Below are positions 54,307 through 64,000 of a stretch of DNA of 64,000 nucleotides, one piece after another. This stretch comes from Acephala macrosclerotiorum (lineage: Eukaryota; Ascomycota; Leotiomycetes; Helotiales; Mollisiaceae): assembly GCA_014904845.1 (NCBI GenBank), contig MU119237.1:285654-349653 (forward strand), written 5' to 3'. A program made the translations under genes and the position numbers. The stretch's first letter is position 1; each line of letters begins with the position of its first letter. The notes below the pieces were generated by a model. The model was not told the DNA's origin and made no database searches. It saw only the letters and a list, made by a program, of their open reading frames with translations.

Positions 54307-56366
54307 ATGAATTGTCCTTCTCGCACAGACAACATGGATGGCCACGACGGCTGGAACCAGAACCCCAATCCGCTTGAAGGTACCACCCGAGAGGACTTCA
54401 ACCGGACAAACTCGCGCATCCTGCGCAGATTAGATCCTGCTGGCCCAAGTGATGATCATGCTATGCATGAAGCCCGCGAAGCAGAGCCCCGCGACGGAAA
54501 AAATGCCTCGTGGATGGGCGTCGAGACGACAGCCTCACAGGTCAACTCCCTTGCCGAGCTTCACGTGATGCGTGGGGTACAGTACACGCAGGAGCCAGAC
54601 TTCACTCCCAGTTCCCCTGCTCGCAGTGCCAGCTTTCTCCAGAAGGCTCAGAGATGGATGAAAATCTATGGTCAATTCATCGGGCCCGGATTCATGGTAA
54701 GTACCTGTGACATCGGTTATGGTATGGACTTGCTGACTTTCTATAGATATCAGTTGCATACATCGACCCTGGAAACTACTCAACCGATGTCGCCGCTGGT
54801 GCCAGCTACCAGTTCAAGCTTCTATTCATTGTGCTAGTATCTAACATCATTGCCATCTATCTGCAGTCCCTATGCATCAAATTGGGAACTATTACCGGAA
54901 TGGACCTTGCTCAGATGTGTCGTGCGCACCTTCCCAGATGGCTTAACGTTTTCCTCTACCTCATGGCTGAAGGCGCAGTTCGTACCAAACTATTCATGCT
55001 ATGAATCCTGGCTAACCCTATCCTATCAAAGATTATCGCTACCGACATTGCTGAGGTACGGCTGCTGCGAATCCAGTTTTCTATTAAGCATGACAATCTG
55101 GAGACAATTATGGCTCTCTTTGAAACATTTAAATAGCCAGCCAGGGCTCTTGACTGACGTGAACCCAGGTTATTGGCACAGCGATTGCCATCAACGTTCT
55201 CATTCCGCAGATATCCCTGGTTGCTGGCTGTGCCATCTCGATTCTCGACGTTTTCGTGACCCTTATGTTTTACCGTCCAAATGGGACGATGAAGGGTGTT
55301 CGGGCATTCGAGTTCTTCGTTGCGGCTTTAGTTCTCGGCGTTGTCATCTGTTTCTGTATTCTACTTTCCCTAATCGAGAACATATCCGCGGGGGAGGTCT
55401 TTCGGGGTTACCTCCCTTCGTCTGCCATCGTCGAGTCCAACGGGTACGTAATTCCCAACTACGCGTAATCCCGCAGGCTTACCATTCTACAGAATCTATC
55501 AAGCTTGCGGCATCCTCGGTGCAACTGTCATGCCGCATAGCCTGTATTTGGGATCGGGTATCGTCCAGCCTCGCCTCATCGACTATGATGAAAAATACGG
55601 GCACCGTATCCCTCACACGCCAACGGCTTCCCGAGCTCCACAAAGCTCCCACTCAGCAGAAAAGCCGTTCCATCGGCCTTCTCTGGCTGCTATCAAACAC
55701 TGTATGAAATACTCTATCATCGAACTCGGCATTTCCCTGTCGACCTTTGCTCTCTTCGTCAACTCGGCCATCCTCATCGTTGCTGGGGCCTCCTTGTACG
55801 GCATCGACAACGCTCAAGACGCCTCACTCTTCTCAATTCACGACCTGCTTGCCTCCTCCATTGCACCTGCTGCTGGCACACTATTTGCTTTAGCCCTGCT
55901 TCTCTCTGGAATGTCGGCGGGTATCGTATGCACGATCGCCGGGCAGATGGTTAGCGAAGGAGCCCTCAACTGGACTATAGCTCCTTGGCTCCGGCGATTG
56001 ATCACTCGCAGTATTGCTATCACGCCTTCCATTATTATCGCCGGGGCTGTCGGCAAAGATGGCCTTGACGCCGCTCTCAACGGATCGCAGGTTGCGCTCT
56101 CCGTCGCGCTGCCGTTTATCTCAGCACCACTCATCTACTTTACATCTAGAAACAAGTACATGACGGTCAACGGCAACGGAAGCGCTGCTATAGCGGAGGA
56201 TGACGTGGATGAAGAGTTAGATAGGCTTCTGGAAGCAGAGCAACCGGCCGATGAGAGCACAGAAATGCGCAATCATTGGATGGTGACGGCCTTTGCGGTT
56301 CTACTTTGGCTCATTGTCGCCGTTATGAACGTTGCCAATCTGGTTCTCCTTGGACTAGGCCACTAG
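54307..56366 (+). CDS. Nramp-family divalent metal transporter
   Basis: Exons 54307-54696, 54747-54977, 55032-55055, 55169-55443 and 55493-56366 give 597 aa. Exon 3 is a 24-nt microexon (IIATDIAE). Nramp proteins import Mn2+, Fe2+ and similar ions with protons. The metal-site motif DPGN is in ISVAYIDPGNYSTDVAAGAS, and the helix 6 motif MPHS is in GATVMPHSLYLGSGIV. Other blocks are GTAIALN-type VIGTAIAINVLIPQISLVAG and LALLLSGMSAGIVCTIAGQM. A long polar N-terminus of about 125 residues precedes helix 1. Intron 2 starts GTTCGT. All frames fit. Location (plasma membrane, vacuole or endosome) cannot be told. Confidence 0.93.
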
Positions 56367-57349
56367 GCACTCCTTCTCGACATTAGTATACCGATGGAGA
56401 TTTGGAAATATGCGAGGTGCTGCGAGATGCTGAGAGCTTCACACATTATGGACGGACAAGCCGCTGACCGTTATCGCGGGCAAGAAGTTTATCGCCGAGT
56501 TCAATGACGGGGTTGAAGTGAGTCGGGTATTTTAGTCGCAGCACGGTGGGAACATGACCGAAGTGAGATGGACGTCAAATGGCCAGGCTAGATTGTTGAT
56601 ATGGGATCTTGATTTGGTATTGTTTGTTTTGGCCACATATTCTCAAATATAATTCCTTGATGTTCGAGTGTATGATAGCACGCAAGACCGCGACCCGAAG
56701 TAATGGCATGCCTTCGTAGATTATTTCTTGACCTCTCAGTCGAACATGCCTGCCCAATCAAGATGCGTGGACCGTTACTACGGAGAAGGATTAATTACTG
56801 AAAGAGTACAGGCTGCAAGAATTTCCAGGGGAAAGTGGGCGGTGTCCTCCCGACTATCCATAAATATGAACCTTTTCCTCTTTGTTTTCACTAGCTATCT
56901 TGTCCATCTGGCCACCACCAGCTCTAACATCGTCTCTCGGTTTCAGTTTGACCGTCACAAACCGTATCGCTTTACGGAATGAGTGGACGCGTCTTATCGA
57001 AGTCACATGTCGGTATAATTGTCGCATTCCTTGTCAATCTGAGTAATATATTTAATGATTTTGATAAGCTGGTTGATTAATTAAAGTAATGAAATCTAGC
57101 TAAGTACGGGGATATTAATATTTAGTATTAAAACCATTCGAAAGTTTAATACGTTTTTTATTAAAAAACGTTTAAAAAAAAATCTTTTTTTTAATATTTT
57201 TATATAATTATTATATTAATTGTAAAGTTAAATTATTATAAAAATTTTTAGTAAAGATTATAATATTAATATTAATTAAATAAATAAAAATAAGATTTAT
57301 ATATAATATTAAAACCATTTAAAAGTTTAACATTCCTGGCTTAAATTGT
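56367..57349. other. intergenic with AT-rich block and a direct repeat
   Basis: 57030-57330 is nearly all A/T. The words TATTAAAACCATT(C/T)(G/A)AAAGTTTAA occur at about 57125 and 57307, flanking the densest part. The two copies differ by C/T and G/A, so they may be ends of an eroded insertion. The rest shows nothing. Confidence 0.45.
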
Positions 57350-58642
57350 ATGGAAGGTACTACTTCCGTTTACCATTTCCAACTCCTCATGGCACAAGTG
57401 ACGAACAGTCAACCTTCTATCGCTTCTCAGACGAGAATACTAGCTTCGATACAGGACGAAGATGAGAACGCCCGCAGGAGGGCGCGCTTCAAAGTCCTTT
57501 CAGGTGGCAACCATGAGCATCACCTCATCGATATGAGAACCGAGGTCGGAATATCCGAAGATTTACTTAACTGCATAAGGACGAAGTGGCAGAAGCCGCA
57601 AGGGCAGAAAATAAAAGGGGTAAGCCGCGCTTCTGGCTCCAGCGTAAGACCCAGCTGATCTTGATGATTAAAGGCGAGCGAGAAGGATCCTCCTCAAATA
57701 ATAAGTCGATTATTTATGAGCGATACGGGAGAGGCAATGAAAGCATTGGGTATGGAAGGTCTGGCAACGTGAGGCTATCGCGCAAAACAAGCCGTAATAA
57801 TAGGGAAGCGGTATTTTACGCTATAAAAGAATATCAGCGCGGGCCTCGAGAATTAATAAAGATATACCGAAACCGTTCTACTTCGAGTTTCTATATTTCT
57901 TTATATCTCGGACACTTTAATGTTATTAATATCCTAGATCTTGTTCAAGACCTAGATGGAAATTACTGCGAAGTGATGGCTTTCTGCGGCGGTGGTAATC
58001 TCGCAACTTTAATCTTCAGGAGCCAGAAGCTCGGGGCGCAGGAAGCGGATTGTTACTTCAAGCAGCTCACGCGCGGCGTGGAGTATCTGCATTCCATGGG
58101 AGTAGCTCACCGTGATCTAAAACCAGAAAATCTGCTACTTACAAGCAGAGGTGTTCTGAAGATTGCCGATTTTGGAGAAGCAGAGTGCTTCCGCTTGCCC
58201 TGGGAAGAGGAAGCTCGTATGAGCAGTGGCCGTTGTGGCACCATCCCGTACATCGCACCCGAGGGGTGCTTGGATGACGAATTTGGCCCGATGCCAGTTG
58301 ACGTGTGGGCTATAGGAATGATATATATGGCTATGAATACTAGAAAGCTTCTTTAGGGTGTTGCGTTGAGGAATCAGGACAGTCATTATAGAAGGTATCT
58401 TAGTGATCAAAACTTCATTCTGGTTTCCGACCCATTGAGCGGCTGCAAAATGTAAGTTACCAAGCCTTAATCGCTCTCGTAAGGCAATGCTAATTTTGAT
58501 TTATCGCGAGGAGTATGGCCAGAGCATCATATATGCTATCCTGGACCCGACACCATCACGCAGGCTCACTGCCTCGCAAGTGTTAACACCTCGGTGGTGC
58601 CGTGAGATACAGCTATGTAACGCCGGCGTAAATGGGTTCTGA
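57350..58642 (+). pseudogene. HAL4/5-type serine/threonine kinase, broken
   Basis: The kinase domain is recognisable in one frame: a GYGRSGNV glycine loop, the VAIK-type Lys in [64 protein letters not shown] and [19 protein letters not shown]. This wording is typical of fungal kinases regulating K+/nutrient transporters (HAL4/5, NPR1 group). A TAG at 58354-58356 replaces the Trp expected after RKLL. The frame then slips before FRPIERLQN. After intron 58452-58510, the C-terminus YGQSIIYAILDPTPSRRLTA is back in frame. Upstream, RARFKVLSGGNHEHHL is in another frame near 57590. At least three lesions. Confidence 0.78.
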
Positions 58643-59013
58643 AAGACTGAACAGGTCAGGTTATCCATTTCCCGTTTATTGAGATTAACTAACATATCTG
58701 GGACATATGCAGAACGTTTCGGTATCTCTATTCGTCTGGCTCATCTGAGAATCCGCCCTACTAGACGGTGCCCGGTCGCCCATGTCAGAAAAGTGCAGAC
58801 CATTGGATGTAAAGTCCCGGACGCGCTACTTGTCTCTTCTTCGATTTGATTCGGGTCGTGAGGGTCTCATCGGTCAAAGAAAGTACGAGGATAATTATCA
58901 GAGTTTAAAGCAAATTGAATTCATAATCAGCCAAACAAGGCTGGTCTAGGCCTATTAATCAGATTCTTTGGGATGAGGGCGTTCGGGTTTGGCCGCAGAA
59001 CTCAGAGGCGCCG
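58643..59013. other. intergenic, nothing recognised
   Basis: About 370 bp with no credible frame or repeat. Confidence 0.45.
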
Positions 59014-59454
59014 ATGGTCCAACGCTTGAGATTCAATATCTCATGTCTTTCCTTACCTTCATCTACGTTGGATTTTAAGTCATTTATCAAAATGAACCAG
59101 ACCTTTAGCAGAGGATCCAGTTGGCATTACGTATTTTTGTGTCACAAACTGGCAGATATCACGTGCGCCGCGTTTTGGAGCCACCCATCCTCTCAATTTA
59201 CCTTTGAGGTAGATTCACCCGACGCAGAGTCAGCACATCTCTTTCACGTGATTATTAATAATAGATACAGGCAAGGACGACCAGCAATAACAAGAGTATT
59301 AACGACGGCAATTTCCGCCCGGGATATAGACAATCAGGGAACGGATGATTGGGATAGGATGGGTCGGCATTCTGGGTCAGGTCTCCCGTTTTGGATAATG
59401 ACAATTGGGGATGGAGTGATTTGGAATAATTTAGGGTGGCGATCTGGGATATGA
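59014..59454 (+). CDS. doubtful 146-aa open frame
   Basis: Starts at an ATG and ends FWIMTIGDGVIWNNLGWRSG. The last third comes from a GGAT/GGG-rich low-complexity stretch (59340-59500), which produces the Trp/Gly-rich end. No domain, splice site or relative is recognised. Probably not a gene. Confidence 0.15.
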   Translation: MVQRLRFNISCLSLPSSTLDFKSFIKMNQTFSRGSSWHYVFLCHKLADITCAAFWSHPSSQFTFEVDSPDAESAHLFHVIINNRYRQGRPAITRVLTTAISARDIDNQGTDDWDRMGRHSGSGLPFWIMTIGDGVIWNNLGWRSGI

Positions 59455-59502
59455 TTTAGGATGGGATGGATCGGTTGGGTACGATTCGGGACTTTCTGAA
59501 TC

Positions 59503-60428
59503 TTGAAACACTCGAGCTTTAAAAACAATGACAATATCACTTCCAGGCCCTTAAATACGACACGGGAGGCTAGCAATGATCAATTGCGAGAAAATCCAGC
59601 TTATTTTGAGCTATCTCCAGCTTACCAAGACAGCGAAAGTTCAATTAAGTCTACTGCCGGCGTCAGGCATAAGCGTGGAAGGAAGCGAGTTCGAAATTTG
59701 CTCAGCAGGAGGACAAGCTTACAAAGTCCGGTCAACGCCCCTTTTCACGAGTACGTATTCGACTCTAAATCTTCACACCTTAGCAGCCCATCTTCTACGG
59801 CATCCGCAACCTTTACATCGTCTGGGAGACGCGGCCCGCTGGATGCTGCCGCTTGTGCAGTAGCAAAAGCCATTAAAGCGATAAGGGCATGTTGGCGATG
59901 CAGATTTCTGCGCAAACCGGTACGTTGATTCTTTCGATTCTAGGCCGATGGGATCCAATTCCGAGGCTTTCCCTTACAAATGCTAATGTCTATACTTACT
60001 ATTATCAGTGTTCTGTGGAAAATCCATGCTTAGGATGTCCCAAAGGAGCGAAGAAGTCCAATACCTTCGGATGGACTTCTGTAGCCTGTCGGAGGGGCAC
60101 GTTCATAGAAGAAATGGCACCTTTGTGCCTCTGCCCCAAATCCAACGCGAAACAAGTACACCCACCTCACCCGGTTATTGAAACAAGTGCAAGAGCAGCA
60201 GGTGAGGCAAATCAATTAATGCAGCTTCACATCGAGTCGCGCGAAAAGAATGTCAACGATTTTCGAGAGTCAATTCGAAGTGGCCGCTCGACCTCAATCT
60301 GTCTTTCAAGGCCAGGTGATTTGCGCGTCGCAGGCATGCTGTTCAAGAACCTGCCGCAGATAACGTTACTGCAGGCTGCAACTACTCCTCTCAACGAGTG
60401 CATTGATTACCCTCAACCTAAGCTTTAA
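59503..60428 (+). CDS. Zn2Cys6-type regulator, probably fragmentary
   Basis: Two exons (to 59919 and from 60009, intron 89 nt GTACGT...TATCAG) rebuild a zinc cluster across the splice. CWRCRFLRKP precedes the intron and CSVENPCLGCPKGAKKSN and SVACRRGTF follow, a CX2CX6CX5CX2C pattern with a final Cys, as in one fungal Zn2Cys6 subgroup where the cluster lies mid-protein. The upstream half is Ser/Arg-rich (GRKRVRNLLSRR). No start ATG exists in the first exon frame, which is closed by a TGA just before 59503, so an N-terminal exon is missing. The protein ends after DYPQPKL, earlier than I expect. Probably a remnant. Confidence 0.52.
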
Positions 60429-60606
60429 CCACTAAAATCAGACAGACCTTCTCACAGAAATCCTCCGCCAAAACCATATGATTAGCAGGACCAGAATGAA
60501 TACCATACTTTATCCCCGTTAAATTCTCAATGAAATCCAAAGCTTGATCGACTGAAAGATCTTCTGACAACGGAAAACGAACAGAACTCCTCATGATACT
60601 CAGCAT
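60418..60606 (-). CDS. small open frame of unknown status, 62 codons
   Basis: Reads MRSSVRFPLSEDLSVDQALD then FIENLTGIKYGIHSGPANHM. Codon usage and amino-acid mix look coding, but no relative is recognised and it overlaps the end of the Zn2Cys6 frame by 11 bp. It could be an exon remnant of a lost minus-strand gene. Confidence 0.22.
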   Translation of the reverse strand: MLSIMRSSVRFPLSEDLSVDQALDFIENLTGIKYGIHSGPANHMVLAEDFCEKVCLILVVKA

Positions 60607-60685
60607 CCAACTCCTTGAAAGCTATCTATAAATTGTTGTTTAATTTGTTTTCTTTTAAATCTAGGTACAAAGTTTTGAGGTGTTT

Positions 60686-61270
60686 CTATGGTACTAAATA
60701 CGGACCATGTCGATATTCAAACGATAAGCAGGGACAACAAAGACTCGTACCGAGATCTATCCCAAGTCTCCCCACCTTCTGCATGTCCTCCAAGTTCAAC
60801 AGTCGCTTCAGATGATTGATGCAAGACCACGGTCCATCAGCCTTCTCATTCCACCCCTCCTTGAAATACAAGATGTCTTGATCAAAGTTAAAGTAGATTC
60901 TAGGAAGAGGAGATAGTGGTTGGCTCGATCCTCCATCAATGATCATATACTTTGCTTCTGATGATCCTTCGAAACCGAATGAGAGTTTGTAGCATTTCAA
61001 ACCCACCGCACGAGATAGGGCATAGACGTGAAGCATAGGAGGAACTTTCGCTCTCAGCCCGTCATTCGTGGTGGAATGGACAGCAACAACTCTCTCTTCC
61101 TCTGCTACCATCTCCCATATTCTAATCTGGAGCTCCAGAGGAAGTGTCCAGAATAGAGACAAATCCGGACAATTTTTCAATGCTAGCAGTCTCTTTTGTA
61201 GGGTAACTTGTTTGCTTTGCCGATTCGCTGCTCGTTCCTCCCGATTTGGTCGGGGTGGTTGGTAGAGCAC
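60686..61270 (-). CDS. 2EXR-domain protein paralogue, start not found
   Basis: A single 195-codon frame has RQSKQVTLQKR, SLFWTLPLELQIRIWEMVAE, RVVAVHSTTNDGLRAKVPPM, LPRIYFNFDQDILYFKEGWN and an end HGPYLVP. It matches the 2EXR gene at 47888-48654 along its length. The frame is closed by TAA immediately before its first codon (a GTG) and no upstream ATG can be spliced in. A TATATAT at about 61333 gives a plausible promoter. The block LHVCHESRA of the paralogue is LHVYALSRA here, losing the Cys. It may be a decaying copy or have an unseen first exon. Confidence 0.5.
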   Translation of the reverse strand: MLYQPPRPNREERAANRQSKQVTLQKRLLALKNCPDLSLFWTLPLELQIRIWEMVAEEERVVAVHSTTNDGLRAKVPPMLHVYALSRAVGLKCYKLSFGFEGSSEAKYMIIDGGSSQPLSPLPRIYFNFDQDILYFKEGWNEKADGPWSCINHLKRLLNLEDMQKVGRLGIDLGTSLCCPCLSFEYRHGPYLVP

Positions 61271-61659
61271 TTATAATGGTCTGAAGGTGTGATATATTAA
61301 GGATGATGATCCAAAGAGCGGTGAGAATGAAGATATATACAGCATATCACGTGCACCCTAACAGCACTACTCCCGTCTCGTAGCAACCATTCCGCTGGTA
61401 ACTAAGGCATCATTAGGCATCGTTTCCATAAACATCATGAATTTGTCTCACCTCCAGTCTCCAGGACTGCCCCTTGCAGTTTGTTTTCGTCTCTCCATTT
61501 TCAAGCGGTGAGAGAATATGCAACCGTAACAAAGAGGAAAGAGAACGCCTTGGCACTCAGAGTGCGGGGTCGGTTCTTCTTATGAGAAGACAGAGTCCCG
61601 ACAGATTGGTAGCGAGGGTTGCATATACTCCTGGGAGGTTTTCTATTGTAATTTACAAG
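61271..61659. other. flank of the terminal AT block
   Basis: GC-normal sequence with the putative promoter of the 2EXR paralogue and no other feature recognised. Confidence 0.4.
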
Positions 61660-64000
61660 TGCAAATGTTAAATTTTGAAATTTTTTTTAATCTTTAAATT
61701 AAATTCGATTTTAATATTTAAAATATAATTTTTATTAAAATTTTTAATATTAAATTAAAAATTACGTTTATATTATAAAAATAATAAATAAATAAATAAT
61801 AAATTTTTTTATAATAATTTATTAAATATTAAAATTTAATTTAATTTAAATTTTTATTTATTTTTTATTTATAATAATTTAAAATATAATTTATTTAATT
61901 TATTTAATTATTATAAGTTTTTAAAATATATATAAAATGTTTTTTTCGTTTTAAAAAAAAAAATTCGTTTGACGATTCATTAAACGAATTAATAACGAAC
62001 GAGTTTTTTTTTTTATTCGACGTATATTTTTATAAATTTCGTAAAAACGATTTTATAAAAAGTTATAAAGTTTTTAATTTTAGTAATTTATTTTTATTTC
62101 AAATTTCAAATTAAAATTTTTTAATTTGAGTATTTTATAAAATTTTATAATTAGAATATTTTATTAAAATAATAATTCGAATTTTATCGAACGATAAAAT
62201 CGATAAATTAATAAATTTATTAGTATTTAAAATAAAAATCCATTTATTACGAAGTTTTATTATTAAAAAAATACTTTTTAAAATTCTCGTTTTTTATATC
62301 GAATTATTACGATTAATTTAATTAATTTAAATTACTTTTTTTAATATATAATTCTAAAGAAAAATTCTTTAAAACTTTTTTAAAAATTGCGCAATTGTAA
62401 AAATGTTCAATACACTTTAATATTTAAAGTAAAAACGCACTTAAAAGAATTTTAATATTTTACACCGAAGAAAACAATTACCAGCCTTGGTATCTAAAGT
62501 AAAAACGTATTTAAGAATTTTGCGATCGCGATTTTTATTAAGTACGATTATATTTTATTAATTTGTATAATAACAAATTAATAAAATCGTTTAAAACTTG
62601 AAATCTAATAATATTTAATTAAGTTTTAATTTATTTGCGAGTTTTATATAATTTGTATTAATAAATAATTTATAATTATAATCGTATATTAATTAAAATT
62701 TTAATATTTTTTATTGAAATAATTATATATTATTTTAAAATATTTTTAATAAATTAATTAAATCGTTATATTTGAATACTTTCATTAAATTTAAATAAAA
62801 TCGCTTATTATAAAAATTATTAATATTACGTATATATATAAAAATTAATATTAATTTTTAAATTAAATAAAAAAAAAAAACTTTTAAATATATTTTTAAT
62901 TTTAATTAAAAATTATATAAAATATTTTTTTTTTAATATTTAATATATATTTTATTGTATAAATTTTATAAAATAATAAAATAAATAAATTAATAAACTT
63001 TTTAATATTTAAAATAAAAATACATTATAAAATATAATATTATTAAATTTTTTTTTTAATATTTTCGTTTTTTATATTAAATTATTTTAATTAATTTAAA
63101 TTTTTTTTTAATATATAATTATAAAAGAAATAATATAATTATTTTAATACTTTAAATAAAAACGTATTTATTATAAAATTAAATTCTTTTTTTTATATTT
63201 TATTATTATTTTAATATTTTAAATAAAGAAATATTTTTAATAAAATTTTATATTAAAAAAATATTATCAAATTTTATTTCTTATATCAAATTACTGTAAT
63301 TAATTTAATTAATTCAAATTACTTTATTTAATATATAATTTTAAAAATGAATTTTAAATCTTTTTTTAAAAATTATATAATTATAAAAATATTTTAATAT
63401 TTTTTATTAAATTAATTATATATTATTTTAAAATTATTATATAATTATTTTTATTATAAAATTTTTAATAAAATTATTTATTATAAAAAATATTAATATT
63501 ATATATATATAAAAAATTAATATTAATTTTTAAATTAAATAAATAATTATAATATAATAAATATTAAAATTTAAATTTTTTAATTTTTAATTTAAAATAA
63601 AAAAATTAATTAATTATAAGTAATAATATATATTAAAAATTAAATAATATTATTAATTATTTAATATATATTTTATTTTATAAATTTTCGATTTTATTAA
63701 TTTATTTTTATTTTAAATATTTTATAAATATTTAAAATTATTAAAATAAAAAAATAATTTAATATTTTATTAAATAATAAATTTTTTAATATTTAAAATA
63801 AATTTTTTTTTTATATAAAATTATTATATATTAATAAAAAAATTTTTTATTAAAAAATTATAAATATTATTATAATATTATTAAATTATTTTATTTATAT
63901 AAATTCGATTAATAATTATTATAATATAAATAATTAAATATTTAAAATTTTATTGTAATTAATTAATTTATTTTATAAAATTTATTTTAAAAAATATAAA
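61660..64000. repeat. 2.3-kb extremely AT-rich block, continues off window
   Basis: The sequence is almost entirely A and T with rare TCG/CGA words, poly-T/poly-A tracts and recurrent phrases such as TTTAATATATAATT and TATTAATATTA(C/T)(G/A)TATATA. Several phrases recur at different places (for example ATTAATTTAATTAATT(T/C)AAATTACTTT near 62310 and 63300), so the block contains diverged internal repeats. No open frame survives. This is the expected look of heavily RIP-mutated repeats. I cannot name the original element. Confidence 0.75.

Noticed and set aside
59340..59500. GGAT/GGG-rich stretch as a telomere-like repeat
   Set aside because: Units are irregular and no TTAGGG array is present; low complexity only.
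1..64000. CRISPR arrays, tRNA or rRNA genes
   Set aside because: No regular repeat-spacer array, cloverleaf with TTCGA arm, or rRNA core sequence was found by eye; a tRNA scan could still find a divergent one.

Overview
The window reads as nuclear DNA of a filamentous ascomycete fungus. Most genes are interrupted by short introns (about 43-113 nt, most near 50-60) with GT...AG borders. The protein families are typical of Pezizomycotina: tafazzin, NOSIP, Nramp, an Ist2-like anoctamin, Zn2Cys6 and C2H2 regulators, 2EXR and LPxEL-type proteins, and BBE-like oxidases. Repeats carry extreme AT enrichment of the kind left by repeat-induced point mutation (RIP). A Leotiomycete-like host is my inference from general family resemblance; I could not search for the species.

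Layout. 1-9077 is mostly orderly: a large HEFAH-motif protein running off the left edge, an unknown 313-aa protein, NOSIP, an unresolved stretch, and tafazzin. 9386-25364 is an accessory block. It has three related regulator genes on the minus strand, of which only the last is intact (918 aa, Zn2Cys6 plus C2H2 fingers). It also has a BBE-like FAD oxidase and an O-methyltransferase, and two transposons, one of which cuts the tail of the middle regulator. 26446-35282 is mostly housekeeping or single genes: an LPxEL-type protein, a P450, the glutaminase subunit of vitamin B6 synthesis (SNO/PdxT), an acylglycerol-phosphate acyltransferase (divergent from SNO), and a 773-aa protein with a duplicated unknown module. 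35743-49061 has MITEs, a broken GT8 glycosyltransferase, a decayed membrane protein, an amino-acid/GABA-type permease, an ankyrin protein with a STAND-like N-terminus, an FAD monooxygenase and a 2EXR protein. 49288-56366 holds an anoctamin gene with one in-frame stop, a full-length RIP-damaged pogo/Fot1-like transposon, and an intact Nramp metal transporter. From 57 kb to the right edge the DNA decays: a broken HAL-type kinase, a fragmentary Zn2Cys6 gene, a 2EXR gene without a visible start, and then 2.3 kb of almost pure A/T.

How it fits together. No backbone synthase (PKS, NRPS, terpene cyclase) is present, so the oxidase, methyltransferase, P450 and monooxygenase cannot be called a biosynthetic cluster on their own; only the oxidase and methyltransferase are true neighbours. 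The strongest window-wide pattern is a set of genes that keep their reading frames and splice sites but carry a stop codon where tryptophan or arginine is expected, each explainable by a single C-to-T or G-to-A change. Such lesions are seen in the multi-copy regulators, the transposase, and also in genes that look single-copy here (anoctamin, GT8, kinase).

Limits: exon borders were built by hand from splice consensus and frame continuity. Family names come from motif recognition; no database search was possible.
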